From NCBI GenBank assembly GCA_964411985.1, contig CAYPNF010000010.1, positions 1-64,000 on the forward strand: a stretch of DNA of 64,000 nucleotides. The letters are read 5' to 3'. Source of the DNA: CAYPNF01 sp964411985 (lineage in GTDB: Bacteria; Verrucomicrobiota; Verrucomicrobiia; Limisphaerales; J093). Each line of letters opens with the position of its first letter. Positions within the stretch are counted from its first letter, which is position 1. The translations under genes and the position numbers were made by a program. The notes beneath the pieces are model-generated. The model saw nothing but the letters and a program-made list of their open reading frames with translations, searched no databases and was not told the DNA's origin. This document shows, piece by piece, positions 25,271 through 33,724 of the stretch.

Positions 25271-27664
25271 TCAGTTCTGCGACGGTGCCGTTTTGAGAAT
25301 CCTGGCCCCATACAACCCGCCCGCCATCTTGCCAGGGTGCGCCTGAAAACGGATTGTAGCCTTTGCCTTGCCCTGGATGAAATCGGTGGGGATGGGGAAA
25401 GTCACCTCGTAGAACTGACCGGGTTTGTTATTTTCCAGCGTTTGCGTCGCGATTTTCTGGCCGTCAACAAGGATGTCGAAAACGCGGTTCCCGGCGTCAC
25501 TGCCCCAGAAGGTGCAGACCAAGCTCTGCGCTTGACCTGCGGCTACCTGGACATCAAAGGAAAACCATCCCCCTTCACTTGCATGTCGCCATTTTCGACC
25601 CATGGCTTCCCCAGAGGTGGTTTTCTCACCCTGCATGTTGTGGTCGCGCTCTGGCTGCATCTCGCCTGGTTGGAAGTAATCCACTGTCCGAGCCAGCAGA
25701 TCCTTCTTTCTCGCCTCTTCTGCCTTGTACTCAGCCTGCCTCGCCCCCCACTGCCCTTCGGTGAAAGTATCGAAGTAAACGGAGTAGCGCAGGTCATGAA
25801 CGCGGAAGAAGGGCTGGAACGTAATGTTGCGAGGCCTTCCCACACCTTCGGTGACGAAGGTGCAGGGTTGGCTGGGGACGGGCTTCAGCCAACGGTTCGG
25901 GGGTCGGTTCGCGGTCACCAACACCGGCACGAAGTCAGGGTTCTTCGCCGCAGGGGCATCGACTGCGCCCAGTACGCCAGCCAAAACAAGGGGACCTTGG
26001 AGCACCGCTACGCGGTTCGGGTTGTCGGGCATGGTCTCGAGCCGCAAGGATCGGGGCATGGTCAGCTCCACCCGGTCGCCTTCCTTCCACTCCCGAGCGA
26101 TCGGGATCCAGGACGAGGGCGATGAAGTCTGGGACCAGCGTTTTCCGTTCACTTTGACCACCACTCCCTTCTTCGCCCAATAGGGATGACGGAGTTGCAG
26201 GGCGAACGGCGTGACCTTCGCGCAGTGAACCTGAAAACGCACGGTGTCTTCGTCCGGGAATCGCGTTTCCTGCCTGAGGGTGACCCCCTTTTCACGCCAG
26301 GAGACTTCGGAGGCAAGGTAGAGATTCACCAGCAGGCTGTCCTGATTGTGAAAGTAAACGGCGGTTCCGTATTTGGCGTGGTTCTCCATCCCGCTGCCCA
26401 CACAGCAAGTAAAACCATCGAATTGAGATTGGTACTCCTTGGCCCCTCCCATCGCGAGGGAGAGGTTGTAGATCACGCGGCCATCCCCCGGATGCTGCGA
26501 AGAGAGAATGTGGTTGAACAACGCTCGCTCATAGAAATCCCCCGCTTTGGCATCCGCTTCCCATTGCAGGAGGTGCTCGGTGAGCTTGAGCATGTTGTAC
26601 ACGTTGCAGGTCTCCGTCGTGAGAGGACCCAGCCGGTCATTCAGCTTGTCCGGGGCTCCAAAGTGTTCGGCAATGCAATGACCGCCCGTGACATAGCTGT
26701 GGTGGTTGACCACGCGTTCCCAGAAGAACTCGGCTGCCGCTCGATCCGACGCATCACCTGTGAGTTCATAGCGCCGCGCTAAGCCGACCAGCTTGGGTAT
26801 CTGGGTGTTCGCATGAAGGCCGTTTAGCTGATCCACCCCTTTCGCCAGAGGGCCTAACACCGCTTCGTGGTGGAAGCGCTTGGAGAGCGCCAGAAACCTT
26901 TCGTCACGCGTGTCCGCATACAAGTCGGCAAGGACCTCGTTCATTCCCCCGTGCTCGCACCGAAGGATTCGCTGCATCTCGTCGTGGCTTAGCTTCGCAA
27001 GAGTAGTGTCGATCCAGGCGGCAAACTGCTTTTCCACTTCGAGCGCGTTCCGGCTGTCCGCTAGACGGTAGCTGTCACGCAGCCCTGCCAGCACCTTGTG
27101 GATGGTATAGAAGGGAACCCACCCCCCGTTGAGGTCAAAACCTTGGGAACGGATGTCCCCTCGGGCGACTTCTGCAAAGATCGTTTTCCCCTTGGGAAAG
27201 GCACACAGGTAACCGTTGCCGTTGGCTTTCTGACACGCAGCTAGCTCCGAGACGATGTACTCGATCCGATCCCGGAAGCGGGTATCGCCGGTGGTTTGGA
27301 ACATCAGGGCGCAGGCGGAGAGATAGTGTCCCAGGCAATGGCCGGCTACTCCTCTCGATTCCCAGCCGCCGTACACTTGCGCCTTTGGCTCCAACCCGGC
27401 CTCCCGGCGAAACCAGGCGAGGAAACGGTCCGGCTCCAGCTTCAGCAGGTACGCCCGATCCAGTTCAGTGGCATGCAGGAAAGGTCCCTCCAACAGCCGC
27501 ACGTCACGGAGGGAGAAGGATTGCACCGGGCCCAACCGGCTCCGACTACCAAGATCAGCCCCCAGAGCCGAGCTGCTCAGGAGCAGGGAACCGCCGAAGC
27601 AGGTGAACACCAAGAAACCGAGAACCCGGCTTAGGGTAGAGGAAGTTGGAGGATTAGTAAACAT
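25271..27664 (-). CDS. GH127-family glycoside hydrolase (beta-L-arabinofuranosidase type), secreted
   Basis: Start placed at MFTNPPTSST (27664), which gives a signal peptide ending near ALGAD; 797 aa. The N-terminal half is the (alpha/alpha)6 barrel of the DUF1680/GH127 group (YGGWESRG...GHCLGHYLSACALMFQ). The catalytic glutamate-cysteine motif T-E-T-C is near residue 350, and the C-C pair (F-T-C-C-V-G-S-G-M-E-N) is near 418-419; both match the zinc-thiolate site of characterised members. Beta-sandwich domains follow, and the last ~120 residues resemble an appended carbohydrate-binding-like domain. A second GH127 lies at 52535-54955. GH127 relatives also act on other sugars, so the exact linkage is uncertain. 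Confidence 0.85.
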   Translation of the reverse strand: MFTNPPTSSTLSRVLGFLVFTCFGGSLLLSSSALGADLGSRSRLGPVQSFSLRDVRLLEGPFLHATELDRAYLLKLEPDRFLAWFRREAGLEPKAQVYGGWESRGVAGHCLGHYLSACALMFQTTGDTRFRDRIEYIVSELAACQKANGNGYLCAFPKGKTIFAEVARGDIRSQGFDLNGGWVPFYTIHKVLAGLRDSYRLADSRNALEVEKQFAAWIDTTLAKLSHDEMQRILRCEHGGMNEVLADLYADTRDERFLALSKRFHHEAVLGPLAKGVDQLNGLHANTQIPKLVGLARRYELTGDASDRAAAEFFWERVVNHHSYVTGGHCIAEHFGAPDKLNDRLGPLTTETCNVYNMLKLTEHLLQWEADAKAGDFYERALFNHILSSQHPGDGRVIYNLSLAMGGAKEYQSQFDGFTCCVGSGMENHAKYGTAVYFHNQDSLLVNLYLASEVSWREKGVTLRQETRFPDEDTVRFQVHCAKVTPFALQLRHPYWAKKGVVVKVNGKRWSQTSSPSSWIPIAREWKEGDRVELTMPRSLRLETMPDNPNRVAVLQGPLVLAGVLGAVDAPAAKNPDFVPVLVTANRPPNRWLKPVPSQPCTFVTEGVGRPRNITFQPFFRVHDLRYSVYFDTFTEGQWGARQAEYKAEEARKKDLLARTVDYFQPGEMQPERDHNMQGEKTTSGEAMGRKWRHASEGGWFSFDVQVAAGQAQSLVCTFWGSDAGNRVFDILVDGQKIATQTLENNKPGQFYEVTFPIPTDFIQGKAKATIRFQAHPGKMAGGLYGARILKTAPSQN

Positions 27665-27730
27665 AGTTAACAAAGTCTTGGTCTTATCTAGGCATTTTTG
27701 GTGGCGGTGTCGACTCAATTTCACCTGGGT

Positions 27731-28645
27731 ATGGCCTTTTCCCGGCCTTTGCACTACGTTCCCCTGGTGCAGAACGATGGAAGTATATCCTCCGCCTCTT
27801 TGCCTGCCGTGCGTGATCATTCCCGCACCTACGAAGATTTTGTGTACGTTTATCCCGTCATCTCTCGCCGCTCCCGCGGACTGTCCATCGGCGTGAACCT
27901 AAATCCGGACAAGGTCTGCAACTTTGACTGCATCTACTGCGAGGTGGACCGAAAGACTCCCGGCCGTGCGAAGGAGGTCAAGCTGCCCCAAATCCGTGAG
28001 GAGCTTCAGACGTTGCTGCGTCTTGCCAAGGCCGGGGAGTTGGCCGCATATCCCAGGTTTTTTGGCACCGGAGACTTGACGTGCCACATTCGAGACATTG
28101 CCTTCAGTGGCGACGGGGAGCCGACGATGATCCAAGGGTTCTCCCAGTGCGTTCAGGTCGTGGCTGAGGTCAAGCGCGACGAAGGATTGTCTGACACCAA
28201 GATCGTGCTCATCACCGATGCTGCGGGGTTGGACAAAGCTGACGTTCGGCGAGGGCTCGAGATCATGGACGCCAACCAAGGCGAGATCTGGGGCAAGCTC
28301 GACGCTGGCACGCCCGAGTACTATCGTCTCGTCAACCGATCTCCCATCTTCTTCGATCGCATCCTCAAGAACCTCCTGATGACGGCGCAGGTCCGGCCGA
28401 TCATCATCCAGACTCTCTTCCTGCGCGTACACGGCGAGCCGATGCCCTCGGCTGAGCTGGAGGCCTACTGCGGGCGACTCAAAGATTTGGTGCGACAAGG
28501 TGCGCAGATCCGTGAGGTCCACGCTTACACCGTCGCGCGTCCCACGCCGGAGACCTTTGCCACCCGCTTGGAGCCCGAGGCACTCGAGCAGATGGCGGCC
28601 CAGGTCCGAAGCCGCACCGGATTGCAGGTCCGCACCTTCGCTTGA
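27731..28645 (+). CDS. Radical SAM protein
   Basis: 304 aa from ATG 27731; a TTG at 27698 would add 11 residues. The [4Fe-4S]/SAM motif is C63-x3-C67-x2-C70 (KVCNFDCIYCEVD), followed by a glycine-rich strand (FSGDGEPTM) typical of the SAM-binding beta strand. The remainder (IVLITDAAGLDKADVRRGLE, KLDAGTPEYYRLVNR, QTLFLRVHG) resembles a widespread uncharacterised radical SAM group related to the wyosine/activase-like enzymes. No second cluster is evident. It is translationally coupled to a PLP-dependent decarboxylase-like gene (TTGA overlap), which suggests a shared small-molecule pathway, not identified here. Confidence 0.8.
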   Translation: MAFSRPLHYVPLVQNDGSISSASLPAVRDHSRTYEDFVYVYPVISRRSRGLSIGVNLNPDKVCNFDCIYCEVDRKTPGRAKEVKLPQIREELQTLLRLAKAGELAAYPRFFGTGDLTCHIRDIAFSGDGEPTMIQGFSQCVQVVAEVKRDEGLSDTKIVLITDAAGLDKADVRRGLEIMDANQGEIWGKLDAGTPEYYRLVNRSPIFFDRILKNLLMTAQVRPIIIQTLFLRVHGEPMPSAELEAYCGRLKDLVRQGAQIREVHAYTVARPTPETFATRLEPEALEQMAAQVRSRTGLQVRTFA

Positions 28646-29934
28646 GAACCCGGCCCAGCCATTCCCGGCATCGGACGTTTCCTCTGGAGGGACGCGAGTT
28701 CCGTTCCGCTCTTTCGTTCGGACATCCACGCACCACGCTGGCCTTCTGGCGGGGATTGGCCGCTGCGGCGCTCAAGCATACCCCTACGCCCTTCTACCTC
28801 TTCGCGCCCGAACCAGCCGAAATTCCCCTGGCGCGACTACGGGAACTGACGAGCGGGATGGGTATCCCTGTACGCCATTGGCTCTCTTTCAAAACGCAGC
28901 CACTCCGTCCTTGGCTCCAATGGTGGAAAGCTCGTTCCGGTATGGTGGAGGTGGTGAGCGAGTTTGAACTCCGGGCAGCTTTGGCCGAAGGCTATCGCCC
29001 CAGCCAAGTCCTGGTGAATGGCCCCGCCAAACACCACTGGCTGGTTCGACACACCTTGGGCGGCCTCCGGGTGAACCTGGACTCCCTCGCCGAACTCCCG
29101 ATCCTGATGCCGTTGGCAAAACGGCTCAGGTGGACCCTGGGGATTCGGATCCGGACTCGCGAGGAGTGTGACTCTGAATCTCCTGGCCTTCCCACTCAGT
29201 TCGGCATGGAACCGACTGAGGCCGCCGTCGCCCTCCGTGCCTTGAAGAAACGCGGACTTGAGGCTCAGATCGCGCACTTTCACCTGCGAACCAACGTTCC
29301 CTCAGCCGGCTGCTACGAGCGTGCGGTCTCCGAAATCGCTCGCGCTTGCCGTGATTTGGACTGGTCGCCGAAATTCCTTGATTGTGGCGGAGGCCTGCCA
29401 CCCCCACACGTTCTCACCCGCGACGGAGAGCGGGTGGATGCCGGATTCGATTTCGAGGCGTGGAAGCGAGGGTTCGAGGGGATTCGCAAGGGGATGCCGT
29501 TCCTGGAAGAACTGTGGCTGGAAAACGGTCGCTTTGTTGCCGCCGGCTCCGGGATCCTGGCCGTGCGCGTGCTGGATCTTAAGGACCGATCCGGGATGCG
29601 ATTCCTCATCTGCGACGGTGGCCGAACCACGAATGCCCTAATTTCTACCTGGGAATCCCATGCGCTGCTGACCGTGCCGTCCCGCAGGGGGAATCCTGTG
29701 CCTACCACTGTCTGCGGTCCGACCTGCATGGCGTTCGATCAGTTGGCTCGCAGGCTTCTTCCCAGCACGATTCGTCCTGGGGACGTCCTGCTCTGGATGG
29801 ACGCAGGCGCTTATCACCTGCCTTGGGAAACTAGGTTTTCTCACGGACACGCTGCCGTTCTCTGGGGAGCAGGTGGAAAACTGCGCCAGGTGCGACCCGC
29901 CCAATCCTTTCACGACTGGTGGGGCAGAGGGTGA
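28642..29934 (+). CDS. PLP-dependent decarboxylase-like protein (fold type III, LysA/ODC family)
   Basis: 430 aa if the TTG at 28642, overlapping the radical SAM stop (TTGA), is the start; no ATG lies upstream of the domain. The Schiff-base lysine is probably K84 (L-S-F-K-T-Q-P). Other family marks are VVSEFELRAALAEG, the glycine loop LDCGGGLP, the ENGRFVAAGSGILA phosphate/active-site segment and the C-terminal CGPTCMAFDQL motif carrying the catalytic Cys from the partner subunit. The usual Y-A-x-K-A-N motif is changed, so this is probably not canonical diaminopimelate or ornithine decarboxylase. Substrate unknown. Confidence 0.75.
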   Translation: MRTRPSHSRHRTFPLEGREFRSALSFGHPRTTLAFWRGLAAAALKHTPTPFYLFAPEPAEIPLARLRELTSGMGIPVRHWLSFKTQPLRPWLQWWKARSGMVEVVSEFELRAALAEGYRPSQVLVNGPAKHHWLVRHTLGGLRVNLDSLAELPILMPLAKRLRWTLGIRIRTREECDSESPGLPTQFGMEPTEAAVALRALKKRGLEAQIAHFHLRTNVPSAGCYERAVSEIARACRDLDWSPKFLDCGGGLPPPHVLTRDGERVDAGFDFEAWKRGFEGIRKGMPFLEELWLENGRFVAAGSGILAVRVLDLKDRSGMRFLICDGGRTTNALISTWESHALLTVPSRRGNPVPTTVCGPTCMAFDQLARRLLPSTIRPGDVLLWMDAGAYHLPWETRFSHGHAAVLWGAGGKLRQVRPAQSFHDWWGRG

Positions 29935-29949
29935 TTTGAGCCAGTCCAA

Positions 29950-29992
29950 AATCGTAGCCGTCGAGACAATGGAGTCTCAGGGGCTCACGATT
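29950..29992. terminator. Bidirectional hairpin between convergent genes
   Basis: AATCGT (29950-29955) pairs with ACGATT (29987-29992), and inside it GAGAC (29963-29967) pairs with GTCTC (29974-29978) around a 6-nt loop. It sits between the stops of the PLP enzyme (29934) and rsmB (30015), so it is probably a shared terminator, although without a strong T-run. Confidence 0.4.
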
Positions 29993-30014
29993 CACGCTCT
30001 CCCCGTCGCCTTCC

Positions 30015-31304
30015 TCACACTCGGCTGAACTTGGCCACGTAGGCACCGTCCACTTTATCCAGGAAAGGAATCAGCACCCGCTCGCCACAGAGTCGAAAGT
30101 CGGGATGCCGTTTCACAAACTCCGAGACTACTCCCTTGTTCTCTTCGGGCTCCAGGCTGCAGGTGTTGTAGACCAGTACACCACATGGCTCCAGGTAGCG
30201 AACCGCTGTTTCCAGAAGATCCTGTTGTACTTTCACCAACCGCGCGATCTCATCGTGATGAATCCGCCACCGCAGTTCAGACCTGCGTCGCATGACCCCC
30301 GTGTTGGAACAGGGGGCATCCACCAGCACCCGGTCAAAATACTGTCCGTAGACCTTGGCAGGGTCGGTAATGGTCTTGACGCACTCCACTCCAAGCCGCT
30401 TGCAGTTCTCCGCCACAAACCTAAGTCGTTCCCCAGAACTGTCGCACGCCACGATTTCCCCCTGGTTCTCCAGTTTCTGGGCGATGAACGTGGTTTTCCC
30501 CCCCGGCGCCGAGCAGAGATCCAGGATCCGGTCTTTGTGCAGCGGATCTAACATCCGAACGGCCAGGAGCGTGCTGGGGTCCTGAAGATAGAACCAGCCA
30601 TTCTGGAAGGACTCTAGTTTTGCGAGCGGTGGATAGCTCTTCAGTTGGAAAACGAGGTTTTCGTCCAGCCAGTCAGCCCGCACGAAGTCGTATTCCACGT
30701 TTTCTTCGCGCCACTTCTCCAGGAGTTTACCCGGATCCGTGCGGAGGGTGTTGACCCTGGCATAGTTTTTTGCGGGCGTATTGTCCCACTCCAGGAGTTG
30801 GGTGGTCGACTCCGGACCCCATCGCTCGGTCCACCGCTGCACCAGCCAATCGGGATGAGAGTACCCCAGTGCCGGTTGGGTCTTCTTCAGCTCCGCGAGC
30901 ATTTGCTTGGTGGCATCTTTTTCCCGCGCATAGTTGCGCAGCAGGGCGTTGATGAAGCCGGATTGCCCCTCAAAACCCATCAGGCGGGCTAGGTCCACGG
31001 TCTCGTTTACCGCCGCGTGATCGGGAATCCGATCCAGCCAGAACATTTGGTAAAGCCCCATCCTCAGGAGAATCTGCAATCCCGGCTTGTCCGGTGGACG
31101 TTCCGACTTCTGTCGAATCAGCCAGTCGAGGGTCGCTTCCCATCTGGTAATACCCAGGACGAGTTCATGAACGAGGGAGCGGTCCTGGCTTGAAAGACCG
31201 ACCTGGGTGAGTTCCGAGTCCAGCAACTGTTCGACAAACTCGGAGCCGCGCCCTCGTTGTTGCAGGACGCGGATGGCAATTTCTCTTGGTTTTTGGGACC
31301 GCAC
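30015..31304 (-). CDS. rsmB: 16S rRNA m5C967 methyltransferase RsmB
   Basis: A GTG start at 31304 gives 429 aa, the size of E. coli RsmB; the longer frame reads into the divergent gene with unnatural sequence. The N-terminal NusB-like RNA-binding domain (about 1-140) includes REIAIRVLQQR and DHAAVNETVDLARLMG. The SAM-dependent Rossmann domain contains LDLCSAPGGKTTFIAQ (motif I), the motif IV catalytic-loop D-A-P-C-S-N-T-G and the motif VI Y-N-T-C-S-L-E-P, so both conserved cysteines are present. It acts in the cytosol on the 30S rRNA. It is transcribed divergently from the GreA-like gene with only 48 bp between starts. Confidence 0.92.
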   Translation of the reverse strand: MRSQKPREIAIRVLQQRGRGSEFVEQLLDSELTQVGLSSQDRSLVHELVLGITRWEATLDWLIRQKSERPPDKPGLQILLRMGLYQMFWLDRIPDHAAVNETVDLARLMGFEGQSGFINALLRNYAREKDATKQMLAELKKTQPALGYSHPDWLVQRWTERWGPESTTQLLEWDNTPAKNYARVNTLRTDPGKLLEKWREENVEYDFVRADWLDENLVFQLKSYPPLAKLESFQNGWFYLQDPSTLLAVRMLDPLHKDRILDLCSAPGGKTTFIAQKLENQGEIVACDSSGERLRFVAENCKRLGVECVKTITDPAKVYGQYFDRVLVDAPCSNTGVMRRRSELRWRIHHDEIARLVKVQQDLLETAVRYLEPCGVLVYNTCSLEPEENKGVVSEFVKRHPDFRLCGERVLIPFLDKVDGAYVAKFSRV

Positions 31305-31352
31305 GGCATAATAATGGCGAAATCTGAGACGGATTGCTAGTCTTAAGCGACT

Positions 31353-33215
31353 ATGAGAGAAGAATTTGAGAAGCTCGTTGCAGCAGGTAAAATCGGCCGC
31401 CAGCATGTTGAGGCCTTGGTAGCGTTGGCCGAGAACGGGTTCTGCCAACACCGCAGTTGGGGTTTTGGCAAGATTACCCAGGTCGACCCGGTTTTTGGCC
31501 GGTTCATCATCGATTTCCAAGGTAAGCCGGGCCACGCCATGGACTTGTCGTTTGCCGCTGATTCCCTCAAGACCATCCCCCGCGACCATATCCTGGCACG
31601 AAAAGCCGAGAAGTTGGACGAATTGCGCAAGATGGCGGCACTCCATCACCTGGAGTTGATCAAGCTGGTGTTGCAGAGCTTTGGCGACCGGGCCACGCTC
31701 GAACAGATCCAGCAGGTGCTTGTCCCGGATGTGATCACCGAGGATTGGAAGAAATGGTGGGACGCCGCCAAGAAGGAGATGAAACGGGATGGTCACTTCC
31801 AAGTGCCTATTAAGAAGAATGACCCCGTCATCTACCAGGCCAAGGAAGTGTCGATGCAGGATCGACTCATGGGCGAGTTTCGTGCTGCGAAAGGGCTCAA
31901 AGCCCGTTTGGTAGTGGCGAGCGAGTTACAAAAGAGCCTTCCTGATTTAGGCGATGCCAAGGGGGCTGTGGCGGAGGTGGTGACGATGCTGAACACAGAG
32001 ATCGGGTCCCATCAACGCACGATGGCACCGCTGGCTCTGGAAGCGATTTTCATGCGCGAAGAACTGCAGGCGGCCGTGGGGGGCGGCGGCGTCGAAGGCG
32101 AAGTGGGCGCCAGGGAAGTCTGGAGCCAGGTGGACAACATCGCGAAGATCCTGGAGTCTGTCTCGGGTCACAAGCACAAGCGAGCTCTCCAGTCCTTTCG
32201 GGATGCTCATGCGCAGAGCTGGATCACTGTGCTGCTCAACACCATGAACGTGGTGAGCGCCAAGCTTTGCGGTGAGTGCGCGGAACTGCTCGTCGAGGAA
32301 GGTAAACTCCAGGCGTTGAAGGACACTCTGGCTCGGCTGATCAGCCAGCATCTCGCGAGCAGCGACCTCCTGCTCTGGCTCGCCAAGGAACGTTCGGACC
32401 AGTACGCTGATATTCTGGGCCCCGAGGTCTTCCGCGCCATGCTCTCCGCGATCGAGCGCGACCAATTCCTGGAAAAGAAGTCCAACAAACTGCGCGACTA
32501 CATCTTGGACGACCACGAATTGCTCGTGGAATTGATCGAGTCAGCAGACATCGAAGTGATCAAGGACTTGACTCGTGCCCTGCAGCTCTCCCCGAGCTTT
32601 GACGACATGGACAAACGGTCCTTGTTGGCGCGCATCGTAAAGCACTTCCCGGTCGTTCAGAGCATGATTTCCGGCGACCACACCAAACAGGAGAGTCACT
32701 TGGTGGTGTCTTGGCCGAGCCTGGAACGGCGCAAAAACGAGTACAACGATTTGGTGCAGAAGAAGATTCCCGCCAATTCCCGCGACATCGCCATCGCCCG
32801 AAGTTACGGGGACCTGCGGGAGAACCACGAATACAAGGCCGCCAAAGAGGCGCATCGGTTGTTGATGCGTCGCAAGGCCGAACTCGAAACCCAGCTGGTG
32901 CGCGCTCGCGGATCCGACTTTGCCAATCCACGCGTGGATGTGGTGAGTATCGGCACCCAGGTTACCGTAACCGAGTCTGGCGCGAGCAAAGCGGAGACTT
33001 TCACGGTTCTTGGAGCTTGGGACTTCGACGCTGAGAAGCATATTATCAGCTATCTGAGCCCGATCGCCCAATCCCTGCTCAACTGCAAGGTGGGCGACGA
33101 AGTGGAATTCGAACTGGAAGGGATCTCCCGCAAGTATCGGATCGATAGTATCGCCCCGGCCGCCCTTCCCCCGCCTCCTGCTGCAGAGCCAACGCCGCCG
33201 GCCGCATCCGCTTAG
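31353..33215 (+). CDS. GreA/GreB-family transcription factor with ~450-residue N-terminal extension
   Basis: 620 aa, about four times the length of ordinary GreA. The C-terminal ~160 residues are GreA-like: a coiled coil whose tip reads S-Y-G-D-L-R-E-N-H-E-Y-K-A-A, keeping the Asp and Glu that coordinate the second Mg2+ in RNA polymerase, then the FKBP-like domain (VSIGTQVTVTE; LNCKVGDEVEFELEG). The N-terminal part (about 1-450) is helical and of unknown fold. It begins with a small WGFGKI...DFQGKPGH beta segment and includes a Gly-rich linker (AAVGGGGVEGEVGA). Chlamydiae also carry a ~700-aa GreA, so the extension may be a PVC-group trait. Expected role: rescue of backtracked RNA polymerase; the extension is unexplained. 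Confidence 0.85.
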   Translation: MREEFEKLVAAGKIGRQHVEALVALAENGFCQHRSWGFGKITQVDPVFGRFIIDFQGKPGHAMDLSFAADSLKTIPRDHILARKAEKLDELRKMAALHHLELIKLVLQSFGDRATLEQIQQVLVPDVITEDWKKWWDAAKKEMKRDGHFQVPIKKNDPVIYQAKEVSMQDRLMGEFRAAKGLKARLVVASELQKSLPDLGDAKGAVAEVVTMLNTEIGSHQRTMAPLALEAIFMREELQAAVGGGGVEGEVGAREVWSQVDNIAKILESVSGHKHKRALQSFRDAHAQSWITVLLNTMNVVSAKLCGECAELLVEEGKLQALKDTLARLISQHLASSDLLLWLAKERSDQYADILGPEVFRAMLSAIERDQFLEKKSNKLRDYILDDHELLVELIESADIEVIKDLTRALQLSPSFDDMDKRSLLARIVKHFPVVQSMISGDHTKQESHLVVSWPSLERRKNEYNDLVQKKIPANSRDIAIARSYGDLRENHEYKAAKEAHRLLMRRKAELETQLVRARGSDFANPRVDVVSIGTQVTVTESGASKAETFTVLGAWDFDAEKHIISYLSPIAQSLLNCKVGDEVEFELEGISRKYRIDSIAPAALPPPPAAEPTPPAASA

Positions 33216-33724
33216 GCTCGGCCGTGAAGCCGTGGCACCCATGACCGCTTTCCCCAGTGGCATGGGCTATGCAATCTGAGCCACGGACCCGGCAACTCCG
33301 GCATGAAGAGGTGGGGATAGTGACAACTGGGGATCTCCCCCGAGAGCAATCGCGTGCAGCTTCATGAGGCCCAGGCCCCGTCGGCGAGGGATGACATGGG
33401 AGGTTACGTTCCAGGGGGCCCTTCTTTTTCACGATCAGCAGTGTGTTGACGAGAAGGAGAGCCGCATCAACCTCAGATCGCAGCGCAACCGCTTCGGCTG
33501 TCGGCTGAGTTGGCGTCTCGCCTCCAGGCCCCGGGTCTGTACGCTGAAGACAGGCCACAGTCTGCCTGCCTGGGGTGTTCGACTCGCCGCGCTCATGCAA
33601 TGTGCGGAGGGCATAGTGGGCCTGACGACCCTGTGTCTGCCCGACAAATCTGTACGAAAATTGGTGCGGTTTCCCAGCCAGCTAGGCTAGGCTGTCGCCT
33701 GCGTTTTTATCCGACCAAGCCAGA
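33216..33724. other. Unexplained intergenic region
   Basis: 509 bp between two rightward genes with no credible reading frame. Visible structure is limited to the palindrome GGGGATCTCCCC near 33330 and a GGGGGCCC-TTCTTTTT element near 33414-33431, which could terminate the GreA-like transcript. No tRNA, RNase P, tmRNA or riboswitch signature was recognised. Confidence 0.4.

Noticed and set aside
30015..31802. 595-aa start for rsmB
   Set aside because: It would overlap the divergent GreA-like gene by 450 nt; the GTG at 31304 gives the expected 429 aa.
33590..33620. Possible tRNA T-arm (GTGTTCGACTCGC) in the gap before the MFS gene
   Set aside because: No matching acceptor, D or anticodon arms could be drawn around it.
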